From the NCBI GenBank assembly GCA_017503735.1, contig JAFVSN010000053.1:1-64000 (forward strand): DNA of 64,000 nucleotides, read 5' to 3'. Both the position numbers and the translations under genes were made by a program. Under the pieces are notes generated by a model that was not told the origin of the DNA, did no database searches, and worked only from the letters and a program-made list of their open reading frames with translations. This document shows positions 1-8,538 of this stretch, in pieces. The DNA comes from Lachnospiraceae bacterium. GTDB taxonomy: Bacteria > Bacillota > Clostridia > Lachnospirales > Lachnospiraceae. Within the stretch, counting starts at the first letter, position 1. Each line of letters begins with the position of its first letter.

Positions 1-2
1 AT

Positions 3-2735
3 GGCGGAAAATCGCTTGCTGACCTGATAAAAGACAAGATAGGCGGTGGAGAAAAGGAAGTAGCGATAGCAACTACTCCGGCAGTTGCTCCGGGCACATC
101 AAGCGGCGACTGGGGAACTGCTTCGGACAAAAAGGACAAGGTAATCAAAGTTATGTCCTATTCGGATGAACTTCCGAGTATGGTACAACGGTATCTGGAC
201 ATGCATCCGGAACTTGGGTATACCATGGATACTACCATCGTGTCAGCAACGTACGGAGAGTATCAACCGGCGCTGGATGAGATGTTGATGAGCGGATCCA
301 ATGCTCCGGATATTTATGCGGCAGAGGCGGCTTTTGTGTATGAGTACACAAAGGGAGAATCATCGGGATTTGCCGCAACTTACGATGATTTGGGAATCCG
401 GACGGATAAAATGATGCGTGAGTCCATGACGGCACCGTATGCGGCTGAAGTAGGAACCAGACCGATGGATAACAAAGTGGTAGGACTTCCTTATGAGTCC
501 GGAGCAGGATGCTTTATCTATCGACGTTCAATTGCAAAGGCGACCTGGGGAACCGATAATCCGGCAGAGATTCAGCGTATTATCGGAGGCGGAAGCGGTA
601 ACTGGGATAGATTCTGGCAGGCGGCAGAAGATTTAAAAGCAAGAGGTTACGGGATTGTTTCAGGTGACGGCGATATGTGGCATGCGCTTGAAAACAGTGC
701 CGATCAGGGATGGATTGTAGACGGCGAACTGTATCTTGACCCGAAGCGAGAAGCGTTACTTGATGTTTCCAAAAAAATGAAGGATAATAACTACTACAAT
801 AATAGCTGGGAGTGGCAGGATTCGTGGTTTGCGGATATGATGGGATACGGTGAGAAACCGATTCTCGGTTTCTTCGGTCCGGCGTGGCTTGTGAATTACA
901 CCTTACAAGACAATTGTGGTGGTACATATGGAGACTGGGCAGTATGTAATTCCCCGGTAGGATTTTGGTGGGGCGGTGCCTGGGTGCTTGCAAGTAACAA
1001 TGTGGTAGGTACGAAAAAGCAGGATGTGGTTGCCGATATTATTCAGTGGATTACGTTGGACTATGATGTAAACAGTTTTCAATACATGTATGCAAACGGC
1101 ATTTTCGGAAGCAGTGTGCCGGATGCGGTAGTAAGCGGTGCTGTAATGAGAGTGTCCGACGGAAGACTTGAGTTTCTTGGCGGGCAGAACATGTTTGACT
1201 ATTATATTACCGCAAATGAGATGGCTACCGGACGAAATATATCTCCGTATGATGAGGAGATTAATTATTGCTGGAAAGATGCGGTTCGGGAGTATGTTGC
1301 CGGAAAAGTGACTCGCGATGAGGCAATCAAGATGTTTTCCGAAGCTGTGGCAAGCAGAACAGGGCTTGCGATTCCGGATTTGTTTTATGAGTATGACGAT
1401 GACGATCGGTGGTACGAAGACGAGGGTGCATGGGGGCCGACTCCGATTCCTTCAAGAGATTTGGGTGGTGCCCACTACATTATCGGGAACTGGTATTCCC
1501 CGGAGGAACCATCGGCACCGAGAACTGCATATGAAGAGGCAACCGAAAAGTATCGTCAGGAAATTTTCGCAAAATATAATTTTACAATGCAGTCTAAAGC
1601 GGTGTCTGATTGGGGCGGTATGATGGATGAGTGTGTAAACTCTATTACAAATGCAAATCCATCGTGGGGAGTGTATCCGTCTGCAGATATTTACGAGCTT
1701 GATTACAGATTTGTAGCTAAACCGATGAGTAACGGACTTTTCTATGACCTTGCAACGTTAGATGAGTTTGATTTTTCCGAAGAAAAGTGGAATAAGCGTG
1801 TTACCACATTAATGACAAAGGGTGATAGTATCTACGGTATGAAAGTAGGTGCATCAATTCCGAGAGGCGGTGTCATCTGGAATAAGAGATTGATGGAAGA
1901 GGCAGGATTTGATCCGAATTATATTTATGATTTGCAGGCAAGCGGGGAATGGTCCTGGTCTATGTTTGAGGCACTTTGCGATAGATTAACCCGAGACTTG
2001 GACGGGGATGGAATGACGGATGTTTACGCACTTGCCAGTCAGGACAGCGTCTATTTGACTACGCTTGTAGCTTCCACCGGTTCTGACTTCTTTGTTCAGG
2101 AAGAAGACGGTTATGTGTATAATAACATGAATTCTCAAGGCGTGATTGATGCGTATAATTTTGCTCTTTCGCTTTACAATGCCGGATATGAGATGCCGAT
2201 GCCGGAGGATGCCGATTGGACTTGGTTTATGGATGCATTTAGAGAAAGAAAAGCAGTCATGACTTTTGGTGAAGAGTATATGCTACAGCCGAGTGCCGAC
2301 TATGGTTGGATGGAGGATGAACTTGGATTTGTAATGCCGCCGAAGCCGGACTGGGCTACGGATTATCATTCTTACGTTTGTGATAACATTGCTATCATTC
2401 CGGCTTGCTTTGATGAAGAAGAAGCAGGAAACATTGCATTTGCTTACAATGTGTATACCATGACTACGCCGGGATGGTATGAGGATTGGGCTTGGATGGA
2501 GCCTTATTATGACTACATGGATTACAGAGCGGTTGAGGAGACCCTTCCGTATTTCCAAAACGAGGAAAATGCTCATTTCTTGTTGGAAACCATAGTAGAT
2601 GTAACGGGGGGCACGGATCTTTCAACAGATATCCATTGGTGCTATCCGGGATTTAACGGAGTTACTCCGGCAGAACAGATTGCATCTGTCGGGGACAAAT
2701 GGGATTCGATTTGTGCAGATGCAAATCAGTGGTAA
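3..2735 (+). CDS. Tandem extracellular solute-binding protein (two SBP domains), 5' partial
   Basis: The frame is open from the first bases of the window, so the gene starts upstream and 910 residues are visible; the ATG at 153 lies inside the protein. It looks like two complete carbohydrate-type ABC solute-binding domains joined head to tail. The first runs from about base 130 (VIKVMSYSDELPSMVQRY, a typical mature SBP start) to about 1390. The second begins near 1455 with SRDLGGAHYIIGNWYS, the usual opening of the same fold, and runs to the stop. An acidic linker (YEYDDDDRWYEDEG) separates them. The product should be extracellular and membrane-anchored, delivering sugars or oligosaccharides to an ABC permease; anchor and permease lie outside the window. 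Ligand unknown. The family is secure; the double arrangement is read directly from the sequence. Confidence 0.85.
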   Translation, partial: GGKSLADLIKDKIGGGEKEVAIATTPAVAPGTSSGDWGTASDKKDKVIKVMSYSDELPSMVQRYLDMHPELGYTMDTTIVSATYGEYQPALDEMLMSGSNAPDIYAAEAAFVYEYTKGESSGFAATYDDLGIRTDKMMRESMTAPYAAEVGTRPMDNKVVGLPYESGAGCFIYRRSIAKATWGTDNPAEIQRIIGGGSGNWDRFWQAAEDLKARGYGIVSGDGDMWHALENSADQGWIVDGELYLDPKREALLDVSKKMKDNNYYNNSWEWQDSWFADMMGYGEKPILGFFGPAWLVNYTLQDNCGGTYGDWAVCNSPVGFWWGGAWVLASNNVVGTKKQDVVADIIQWITLDYDVNSFQYMYANGIFGSSVPDAVVSGAVMRVSDGRLEFLGGQNMFDYYITANEMATGRNISPYDEEINYCWKDAVREYVAGKVTRDEAIKMFSEAVASRTGLAIPDLFYEYDDDDRWYEDEGAWGPTPIPSRDLGGAHYIIGNWYSPEEPSAPRTAYEEATEKYRQEIFAKYNFTMQSKAVSDWGGMMDECVNSITNANPSWGVYPSADIYELDYRFVAKPMSNGLFYDLATLDEFDFSEEKWNKRVTTLMTKGDSIYGMKVGASIPRGGVIWNKRLMEEAGFDPNYIYDLQASGEWSWSMFEALCDRLTRDLDGDGMTDVYALASQDSVYLTTLVASTGSDFFVQEEDGYVYNNMNSQGVIDAYNFALSLYNAGYEMPMPEDADWTWFMDAFRERKAVMTFGEEYMLQPSADYGWMEDELGFVMPPKPDWATDYHSYVCDNIAIIPACFDEEEAGNIAFAYNVYTMTTPGWYEDWAWMEPYYDYMDYRAVEETLPYFQNEENAHFLLETIVDVTGGTDLSTDIHWCYPGFNGVTPAEQIASVGDKWDSICADANQW

Positions 2736-2758
2736 TCACAGCTACATAGAAACGTTTT

Positions 2759-2784
2759 TAAGGGGCGGTAGTGACCGCCCCTTA
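2759..2784 (+). terminator. Intrinsic terminator after the solute-binding protein
   Basis: A perfect 11-bp stem (TAAGGGGCGGT / ACCGCCCCTTA) with a 4-nt loop lies 23 bases after the stop codon, followed by a T-rich stretch. It may also stop the converging TraX gene. Confidence 0.8.
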
Positions 2785-2831
2785 GTTATTTGTATTTGCA
2801 GATAAAACAGTACCGTTTCAAACGGAAGGTG

Positions 2832-3680
2832 TTACATTAATAAAGAAATCAAGAATAAAATCAGTAAATGTGCCGGATAGAAAATATAGAAGAAATAACG
2901 GAATTTCTTTGAAGGAATCTGAGTTCCGTTATACAGGGCAATCGGAATAAAAGCAAGCAAGGATGCGATGTTAATTCCGAGGAATAAAATACAACCGCAG
3001 AGAATTTGCATTTTCTTTTGATGACGGAAAAAATAGAATACCGCAATCAGAAGAATTCCGAGGTAGCTGTAGTCGGTTCTGGCAAGGATGGCTACGGCAC
3101 ATGCTGCCACAACACACAGTAATTGACCGAACAGTTGACGGCAGGCAGCCTTCGGGGTAGGTTCTGCGGATTCGAAATGCTTCATGCCGTAGAGCATCAG
3201 TAGTGCGATAAAGAAAGTAAATACTGTATTCTGATACTGTGGATAGAACAGGGATGTTTTGACATCCGCTATGCCGTAAATCGGTGCAGATGCGGATACA
3301 ACCAGATTAAACGGAATTTCAGCTACAAGGGCACAAATACCGACTCTCATGAGATACTTCTTAATGTCGGAAGTATGCATGAAGCCTTCAAAAAGAAGAA
3401 ATGCAAACAAAGGAAAAGCAATCCGTCCCACAAGTCGCATAATGGAATAAGTGGAATAGAGACTGAGAAAATCGGCAGATATGGTGGCAACTTCTTCCGC
3501 GGTGGAATCGACAGAAAATGCGATTTTTACAAAGTCGGGATACTTTGCCATTTTTGCAAACAACAGAGTGACGGCCGCATGGTCTACTACCATGGTAAGT
3601 GCCGCAAATATTTTTAAAAAGTTAGCCGGGAATCCGGACCGCATAGTAGAATTGTTTGTAGTTGTAGTTTGATTTATCAT
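2832..3680 (-). CDS. TraX family integral membrane protein
   Basis: This 282-residue hydrophobic protein has about seven to eight predicted membrane segments. It resembles the TraX/acyltransferase-like family, with the early motif LKIFAALTMVVDHAA followed by RLVGRIAFPLFAFLLFEG. The F-plasmid founder acetylates pilin, but chromosomal Firmicute members have no proven role, so the substrate is left open. The start is supported by a strong ribosome site (GAGGAGG, 7-8 nt before the ATG). It is divergent from the AI-2E family gene, with about 90 bases between them. Confidence 0.75.
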   Translation of the reverse strand: MINQTTTTNNSTMRSGFPANFLKIFAALTMVVDHAAVTLLFAKMAKYPDFVKIAFSVDSTAEEVATISADFLSLYSTYSIMRLVGRIAFPLFAFLLFEGFMHTSDIKKYLMRVGICALVAEIPFNLVVSASAPIYGIADVKTSLFYPQYQNTVFTFFIALLMLYGMKHFESAEPTPKAACRQLFGQLLCVVAACAVAILARTDYSYLGILLIAVFYFFRHQKKMQILCGCILFLGINIASLLAFIPIALYNGTQIPSKKFRYFFYIFYPAHLLILFLISLLM

Positions 3681-3772
3681 TGATGTTTCCTCCTCTTTAT
3701 GTTATGATTATATAGTGGGATGGAAAGAATTTCAAGTCAGTATTTTCTTTTTGTGGGTAAAGGAGGAGCGGA

Positions 3773-5011
3773 ATGGGACGAAAGCGTTTTTGGAGCGTAT
3801 TTTGGGCGGCGGCAGGGCTGATTGTTTTATATTGTCTGTTACAGAAACTGTCCGTTGTGGGAATCGGAATAAGATGGATACTGGATATTTTTTCACCGAT
3901 TTTTACCGGCTTTATCATTGCATTCGTTTTGAATCTTCCGATGCGCGGCTTAGAAAAAGTGTGGAATAACAGTGAATTGGGGCTAAAGCGTTTGTGCATG
4001 AAAAAGAAGAAGAAAAAAGATGGAAAAGGTGCATCGAAAGGTGTAAACAGCGAAGAAATCAAGACCGGAAAAATCAGCGGTATTTTGCGTCGTCCGCTGT
4101 GCTTGTTGTTCTCTATTTTACTTATTTTTGCGATTCTTTCCGCCGTGGTGTCGTTGGTGTTACCGGAAATCGGAAAAGCAGTTATGCTTATGGTGGACGG
4201 AGTACCGGAATGGTTGGAAAATGTGAAAAAATGGTGCATTCAATATGCCAAAGACTATCCGTTGGTTTACGAAACCATTATGGAACTGGATATTGACTGG
4301 GAAGCAACGGCAAAGAGTCTGCTTAACGTAATCGGAACCGGAACCATCGGTGTGGTAGGAAATACGGTAAGCGGAATCATTGGTGCTTTCGGTGGCATTG
4401 TGGATTTTGTAATTGCATTAATTTTTGCGATTTATGTATTGTTAAGCAAGGAAACACTGGCAGAACAAATGAGAAAGATATTGAAGGCTTTTTTGCCGGA
4501 ACGGGCAAAAGGGACAATCCTTCATATCGCAGAGACAGCACATCGGATGTTCTCTGCATTTATTACCGGTCAGTGTATTGAAGCAGTTATACTGGGAAGC
4601 CTCTGTGCGGTGGGAATGTTGATTTTCCGTTTCCCGTACGCGGCAATGATCGGTGTTTTGGTAGGAGTAACCGCATTGATTCCGGTGGTGGGAGCATTTA
4701 TCGGAGCCGGTGTGGGCGGTTTCCTGATTTTGATGAATGATCCGTTTCAGGCATTGATGTTTGTGATTTTTATTGTAGTATTACAACAGATTGAAGGAAA
4801 TGTGATTTATCCGAAGGTGGTAGGAAGTTCTGTGGGACTTCCGGCAATGTGGGTATTGGCCGCTGTTACGGTAGGCGGTGGTTTGGGAGGCATCATGGGA
4901 ATGCTCTTTGCGGTACCGACGGCTTCGGTTTTGTATACGTTACTTCGTGAAGCAACGGAGAAACGGTTGGAAAAGAAGAAAAAGACGGAGGGGGACTTAC
5001 AGAATGAGTAA
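3773..5011 (+). CDS. AI-2E family transporter (YdiK/TqsA-like permease)
   Basis: A 412-residue polytopic membrane protein. The C-terminal half carries the family signature: a glycine-rich stretch (TALIPVVGAFIGAGVGG) followed by QQIEGNVIYPKVVGSSVGLP and a final AVPTASVLYTLLRE segment. A very lysine-rich cytoplasmic loop (MKKKKKKDGKGASKG) follows the first two membrane segments. The family is named for autoinducer-2 export, but many members move other solutes, including ions, so no substrate is assigned. The ribosome site AAAGGAGG precedes the ATG. The 3' end overlaps the signal peptidase gene by 8 bases, so the two are probably co-transcribed. Confidence 0.85.
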   Translation: MGRKRFWSVFWAAAGLIVLYCLLQKLSVVGIGIRWILDIFSPIFTGFIIAFVLNLPMRGLEKVWNNSELGLKRLCMKKKKKKDGKGASKGVNSEEIKTGKISGILRRPLCLLFSILLIFAILSAVVSLVLPEIGKAVMLMVDGVPEWLENVKKWCIQYAKDYPLVYETIMELDIDWEATAKSLLNVIGTGTIGVVGNTVSGIIGAFGGIVDFVIALIFAIYVLLSKETLAEQMRKILKAFLPERAKGTILHIAETAHRMFSAFITGQCIEAVILGSLCAVGMLIFRFPYAAMIGVLVGVTALIPVVGAFIGAGVGGFLILMNDPFQALMFVIFIVVLQQIEGNVIYPKVVGSSVGLPAMWVLAAVTVGGGLGGIMGMLFAVPTASVLYTLLREATEKRLEKKKKTEGDLQNE

Positions 5012-5582
5012 GGAAAATAAAGAAGGAAAGAAAAAGAGTGTATGGAAGGAAATCATCAGTTGGGTGGTGATTTTGGTGTTGGCTTTTGTGATCGGAACAG
5101 GAATCAACAATTACGTGTTATTGAAGGCGGTAATCCCGTCCGGTTCCATGGAAAATACGTTGCAAATCGGAGATTGTTTATTCGGGTTTCGTCTTGCTTA
5201 TCTGTTTTCCGAGCCCGAGAGAGGCGATATTGTAATGTTCGATTATCCGGATGACGAGGAAACACTGTATGTGAAGCGTATTATCGGTTTGCCGGGAGAA
5301 ACCGTAGAGATTATCGATGGGAAAGTCTATATTTGGGAGGATGAAACCGGAGAGGATAAGATGTTGTTGGAAGAGCCGTACTTGAAGGAAGAACCGAATG
5401 CGGAATCTTACGGACCGTTCGAAGTTCCGGAAGGATGTTATTTTATGTTAGGGGATAACCGTAACAGTTCCTGGGATTCCAGAAAATGGACCAACAAGTA
5501 TGTAGAAAAAGAAAAAATCCGGTCTAAAGCGTGGTTACGCTATAAACCGGAGATTGGATTTATAGAACACTATAACGACTAA
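5004..5582 (+). CDS. lepB: Signal peptidase I
   Basis: Type I signal peptidase of 192 residues that removes signal peptides from secreted pre-proteins at the outer face of the membrane. One N-terminal membrane anchor (about residues 17-40) precedes the catalytic box PSGSMENTL, nucleophile Ser48. The general base is Lys91 in LYVKRIIGLPGE, and the conserved box GDNRNSSWDSR follows. The start at 5004 was preferred over a longer frame because it has a GGAGGGGG ribosome site and gives the normal length. It overlaps the AI-2E gene by 8 bases. The stop overlaps the stop of the converging comFB-like gene. Confidence 0.95.
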   Translation: MSKENKEGKKKSVWKEIISWVVILVLAFVIGTGINNYVLLKAVIPSGSMENTLQIGDCLFGFRLAYLFSEPERGDIVMFDYPDDEETLYVKRIIGLPGETVEIIDGKVYIWEDETGEDKMLLEEPYLKEEPNAESYGPFEVPEGCYFMLGDNRNSSWDSRKWTNKYVEKEKIRSKAWLRYKPEIGFIEHYND

Positions 5583-5845
5583 TGACGCGGATGCTTGCTG
5601 ATAACAGAGTGAGCCTGCGTGATTTCTGCCATAATGGAAGCTTTGAACTGATTATCGAACTCACAGAGGCGAGACATCAGTTCTCCTTGTGTGGTAGCTA
5701 CATATTTCGGCTTTACACGATTTAGTGTGTAAGAAGCGATATCAAGGCGGCAACGTTCGCATTTGCAACCGTCCAAAAACGGTAACATTTCATCTAAAGT
5801 AAGGATAACATATTCTTCCATGATATTTCGTAGAATTAACTGCAT
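5579..5845 (-). CDS. ComFB family late competence protein
   Basis: This 88-residue protein matches the ComFB family: a short N-terminal helix region, a Cys-rich motif (Cys27-x-Cys29-x-x-Cys32), then RLDIASYTLNRVKPKYVAT. In Bacillus subtilis ComFB is encoded in the comF competence operon but its role is unknown; related domains elsewhere bind cyclic dinucleotides or act in signalling. Here the gene stands alone, convergent with signal peptidase I, sharing overlapping stop codons. The start is supported by GGAGG about 10 nt upstream; Met9 is an alternative. Confidence 0.8.
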   Translation of the reverse strand: MQLILRNIMEEYVILTLDEMLPFLDGCKCERCRLDIASYTLNRVKPKYVATTQGELMSRLCEFDNQFKASIMAEITQAHSVISKHPRH

Positions 5846-5940
5846 AGGGGGAGAACCTCCGTATTTTCATTGGTATAGATTTATGGTAACATTTTTTTTA
5901 CGGAATGTAAAGAAGAAAAAGAAAAAAGGAAGTAAATTGA

Positions 5941-6996
5941 ATGAATAACCGGAAACAGGTAGCCGATAAGCTGATAAATCAGCATACCTTATCGGCGAAG
6001 GAGTGGGCGTGTTTATTGAATTCGCCGACACCGGAACTTACAGACTATTTGAAAAAGAGTGCAAGGGACACCACGGACCGCATATTCGGACGACAGGTAT
6101 ATGTCAGGGGTCTGATTGAATTTACGAATATTTGTAAAAAGGACTGTTATTACTGCGGCATAAGAAAGAGTAATTCCTGTGTGGAACGATATCGCCTGAC
6201 CGAGGAAGAAATTTTAAGTTGTTGCAAAGAAGGGTATGAAGCGGGACTTCGGACCTTTGTGTTACAAGGCGGAGAGGACGGTTATTTTACGGAGGGGCGG
6301 ATATGCTCTTTGGTAAAAGAGATACATAAAAAATATCCGGATTGCGCGATTACTTTATCGGTGGGAGAATGGGAAAAAGAAAGCTATGAGAGATTTTATG
6401 AAGCAGGAGCGGAACGCTTTTTGTTACGGCAGGAGACTGCCAACGCGGAGCATTACGGAAGACTTCATCCGGAGAATCAAAGGCATTCTACAAGAATAGA
6501 ATGCCTTGAAAACCTGAAAAAAATCGGATATCAGACCGGTTGCGGATTTTTGGTTGGGTCTCCTTATCAGACAATGGATTGTATCATAGAGGATTTGTTG
6601 TTTTTAGAACGGTTCCGTCCGCAAATGGTGGGAATCGGACCGTTTTTGCCGGCTAAAAATACGCCCTTTGCGTCGGAACCGGCCGGGAGCAGTGAGATGA
6701 CGTTATTTCTTCTTTCTGCAATCCGCCTGATGTTGCCGGAGGTGTTATTACCTGCCACAACGGCATTGGGAACGGCACGAAATGATGGTCGCATGCAAGG
6801 ACTTTTGCACGGTGCCAATGTGATTATGCCGAATCTTTCTCCTGTAAGAGTGCGGGAGAAATATACGTTGTATGATAACAAGATTCATAGAGGAAATGAA
6901 GCGGCGGAGCATTTGGATGCTTTGCGAAACGAACTTGCAAAAGAAAACTTTACAGTGGCAATTTCCCGTGGTGATGCACCCGGGTTTGCAAAATAA
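5941..6996 (+). CDS. hydE: [FeFe]-hydrogenase H-cluster radical SAM maturase HydE
   Basis: Radical SAM enzyme of 351 residues needed to build the H-cluster of [FeFe]-hydrogenases; it converts an organometallic iron-cysteine intermediate delivered by HydG. The [4Fe-4S]/SAM site is visible as NICKKDCYYCGIR, with Cys65, Cys69 and Cys72. The rest aligns with the biotin synthase-like BATS barrel, including LVGSPYQTMDCIIEDLLFL and the C-terminal PATTALGTARNDGR. The ribosome site is AAGGAAG before the ATG. It is first in a hydE-hydG-hydF group, 54 bases ahead of hydG. The hydrogenase structural genes are not in the window. Confidence 0.95.
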   Translation: MNNRKQVADKLINQHTLSAKEWACLLNSPTPELTDYLKKSARDTTDRIFGRQVYVRGLIEFTNICKKDCYYCGIRKSNSCVERYRLTEEEILSCCKEGYEAGLRTFVLQGGEDGYFTEGRICSLVKEIHKKYPDCAITLSVGEWEKESYERFYEAGAERFLLRQETANAEHYGRLHPENQRHSTRIECLENLKKIGYQTGCGFLVGSPYQTMDCIIEDLLFLERFRPQMVGIGPFLPAKNTPFASEPAGSSEMTLFLLSAIRLMLPEVLLPATTALGTARNDGRMQGLLHGANVIMPNLSPVRVREKYTLYDNKIHRGNEAAEHLDALRNELAKENFTVAISRGDAPGFAK

Positions 6997-7050
6997 ATTA
7001 TTTTACTAACGGGAAAGACGTTTCTGACCCGAAAGAAAGGACAAAAGAAT

Positions 7051-8469
7051 ATGTACAACAAAGCATCTTTGAAAGCAGAGGAGTTTATTTCCCATGAGGA
7101 AATCACTGCAACCCTTGCGTATGCTGAGGAGAACAAGGAGAATTTCGCCCTGATTGACGAAATCCTTGCGAAAGCAGAGCTGTGTAAGGGACTGAGTCAC
7201 AGGGAGGCCTCGGTGCTTCTTGCCTGTGAGGAACCGACAAGAGTAGCCAGAATGTATACCATGGCGGAGGAACTGAAAAAGAAGTTTTACGGGAATCGTA
7301 TTGTGATGTTTGCTCCGTTGTATCTTTCCAACTACTGCATTAACGGCTGTGTGTATTGTCCGTATCACATGAAGAATAAGCACATTGCCCGTAAGAAGCT
7401 GACACAGGAAGAGATTGTGCGGGAAGTAACCGCACTGCAGGATATGGGACATAAACGTCTTGCATTGGAAGCCGGCGAAGACCCGGTAAACAACCCGATT
7501 GAGTACATTTTGGAGTGTATTGATACCATTTACAGCATCAAGCACAAGAACGGTGCCATTCGTCGCGTGAATGTGAATATTGCGGCTACTACGGTAGAGA
7601 ACTATCGAAAATTAAAGGATGCCGGTATCGGTACCTATATTTTGTTTCAGGAGACCTATCATAAGGAGAGTTATGAAAAACTTCATCCGACGGGACCGAA
7701 ACATGATTATGCATATCATACCGAAGCCATGGACCGTGCCATGGAAGGCGGTATTGATGATGTGGGACTCGGCGTGTTGTTCGGTTTGGAGCTGTATAAG
7801 TATGAGTTTGCCGGACTGTTGATGCATGCGGAGCATCTGGAGGCGGTGCACGGCGTAGGACCGCATACCATCAGCGTGCCGCGAATTAAGCGTGCGGATG
7901 ATATTGATCCGACGGTATTTGATAACGGTATCAGCGACGATATTTTTGCAAAATTATGTGCATTGATTCGTATTTCCGTACCGTATACCGGTATGATTAT
8001 TTCTACAAGAGAAAGCAAGGAAGTCAGAGAAAAGGTAATCCGTCTCGGTGTTTCCCAAATCAGTGGGGCCTCCAGAACAAGCGTAGGCGGTTATTGTGAG
8101 CCGGAGCCGGAGGAGGAGAATTCCGAGCAGTTTGATGTCAGTGATAAGCGTACGTTAGATGAAGTGGTTCGCTGGCTCATGGAGTTCGGCTATATACCGT
8201 CTTTCTGTACCGCATGTTATCGTGAAGGGAGAACCGGCGACCGTTTTATGAGTCTTTGTAAGAGCGGACAGATTCAAAACTGTTGTCATCCGAATGCACT
8301 GATGACTTTAAAGGAATATCTGATGGACTATGCTTCCGAGGAAACGAAGAGAATCGGTGAAGCCTTAATTCAAGCGGAACTTAACAATATTCCGAAGGAA
8401 AAGGTAAGAGAGGTCTGTGAGGATCACTTAAAGAAGATTGAAGAAGGAATCCGGGATTTTCGATTCTAG
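7051..8469 (+). CDS. hydG: [FeFe]-hydrogenase H-cluster radical SAM maturase HydG
   Basis: Radical SAM tyrosine lyase of 472 residues that cleaves tyrosine to supply the CO and cyanide ligands, bound to iron, for the H-cluster. The N-terminal SAM cluster is Cys96-x3-Cys100-x2-Cys103 (YCINGCVYCPYH). The C-terminal auxiliary cluster is visible as FCTACYREGRTGDRFM followed by the CKSGQIQNCCHPN region, which separates HydG from the thiamine enzyme ThiH. Length is normal for the family. It is in tandem with hydE and is followed after 69 bases by hydF; a stable stem-loop lies between them. Confidence 0.96.
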   Translation: MYNKASLKAEEFISHEEITATLAYAEENKENFALIDEILAKAELCKGLSHREASVLLACEEPTRVARMYTMAEELKKKFYGNRIVMFAPLYLSNYCINGCVYCPYHMKNKHIARKKLTQEEIVREVTALQDMGHKRLALEAGEDPVNNPIEYILECIDTIYSIKHKNGAIRRVNVNIAATTVENYRKLKDAGIGTYILFQETYHKESYEKLHPTGPKHDYAYHTEAMDRAMEGGIDDVGLGVLFGLELYKYEFAGLLMHAEHLEAVHGVGPHTISVPRIKRADDIDPTVFDNGISDDIFAKLCALIRISVPYTGMIISTRESKEVREKVIRLGVSQISGASRTSVGGYCEPEPEEENSEQFDVSDKRTLDEVVRWLMEFGYIPSFCTACYREGRTGDRFMSLCKSGQIQNCCHPNALMTLKEYLMDYASEETKRIGEALIQAELNNIPKEKVREVCEDHLKKIEEGIRDFRF

Positions 8470-8486
8470 GATGTGATAGATGATGC

Positions 8487-8522
8487 GCATTCGGGCTCCG
8501 CAAAAATGCGGAACTCGGATGC
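8487..8522 (+). promoter_or_regulatory. Stem-loop between hydG and hydF (possible attenuator or processing site)
   Basis: A 15-bp stem (GCATTCGGGCTCCGC with GCGGAACTCGGATGC; two G-U pairs and one mismatch) closes a 6-nt A-rich loop and is followed by GTTTTAAGGAGG, the hydF ribosome site. The T run is only four bases, so it is a weak terminator at most. It could set the HydF to HydE/HydG ratio or protect upstream mRNA. Confidence 0.45.
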
Positions 8523-8538
8523 GTTTTAAGGAGGAACT

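Noticed and set aside
153-2735. A complete solute-binding protein gene starting with ATG at 153
   Set aside because: The frame is open to the edge of the window, no ribosome site precedes 153, and the residues just before it (DKKDKVIKV) belong to the first SBP strand.
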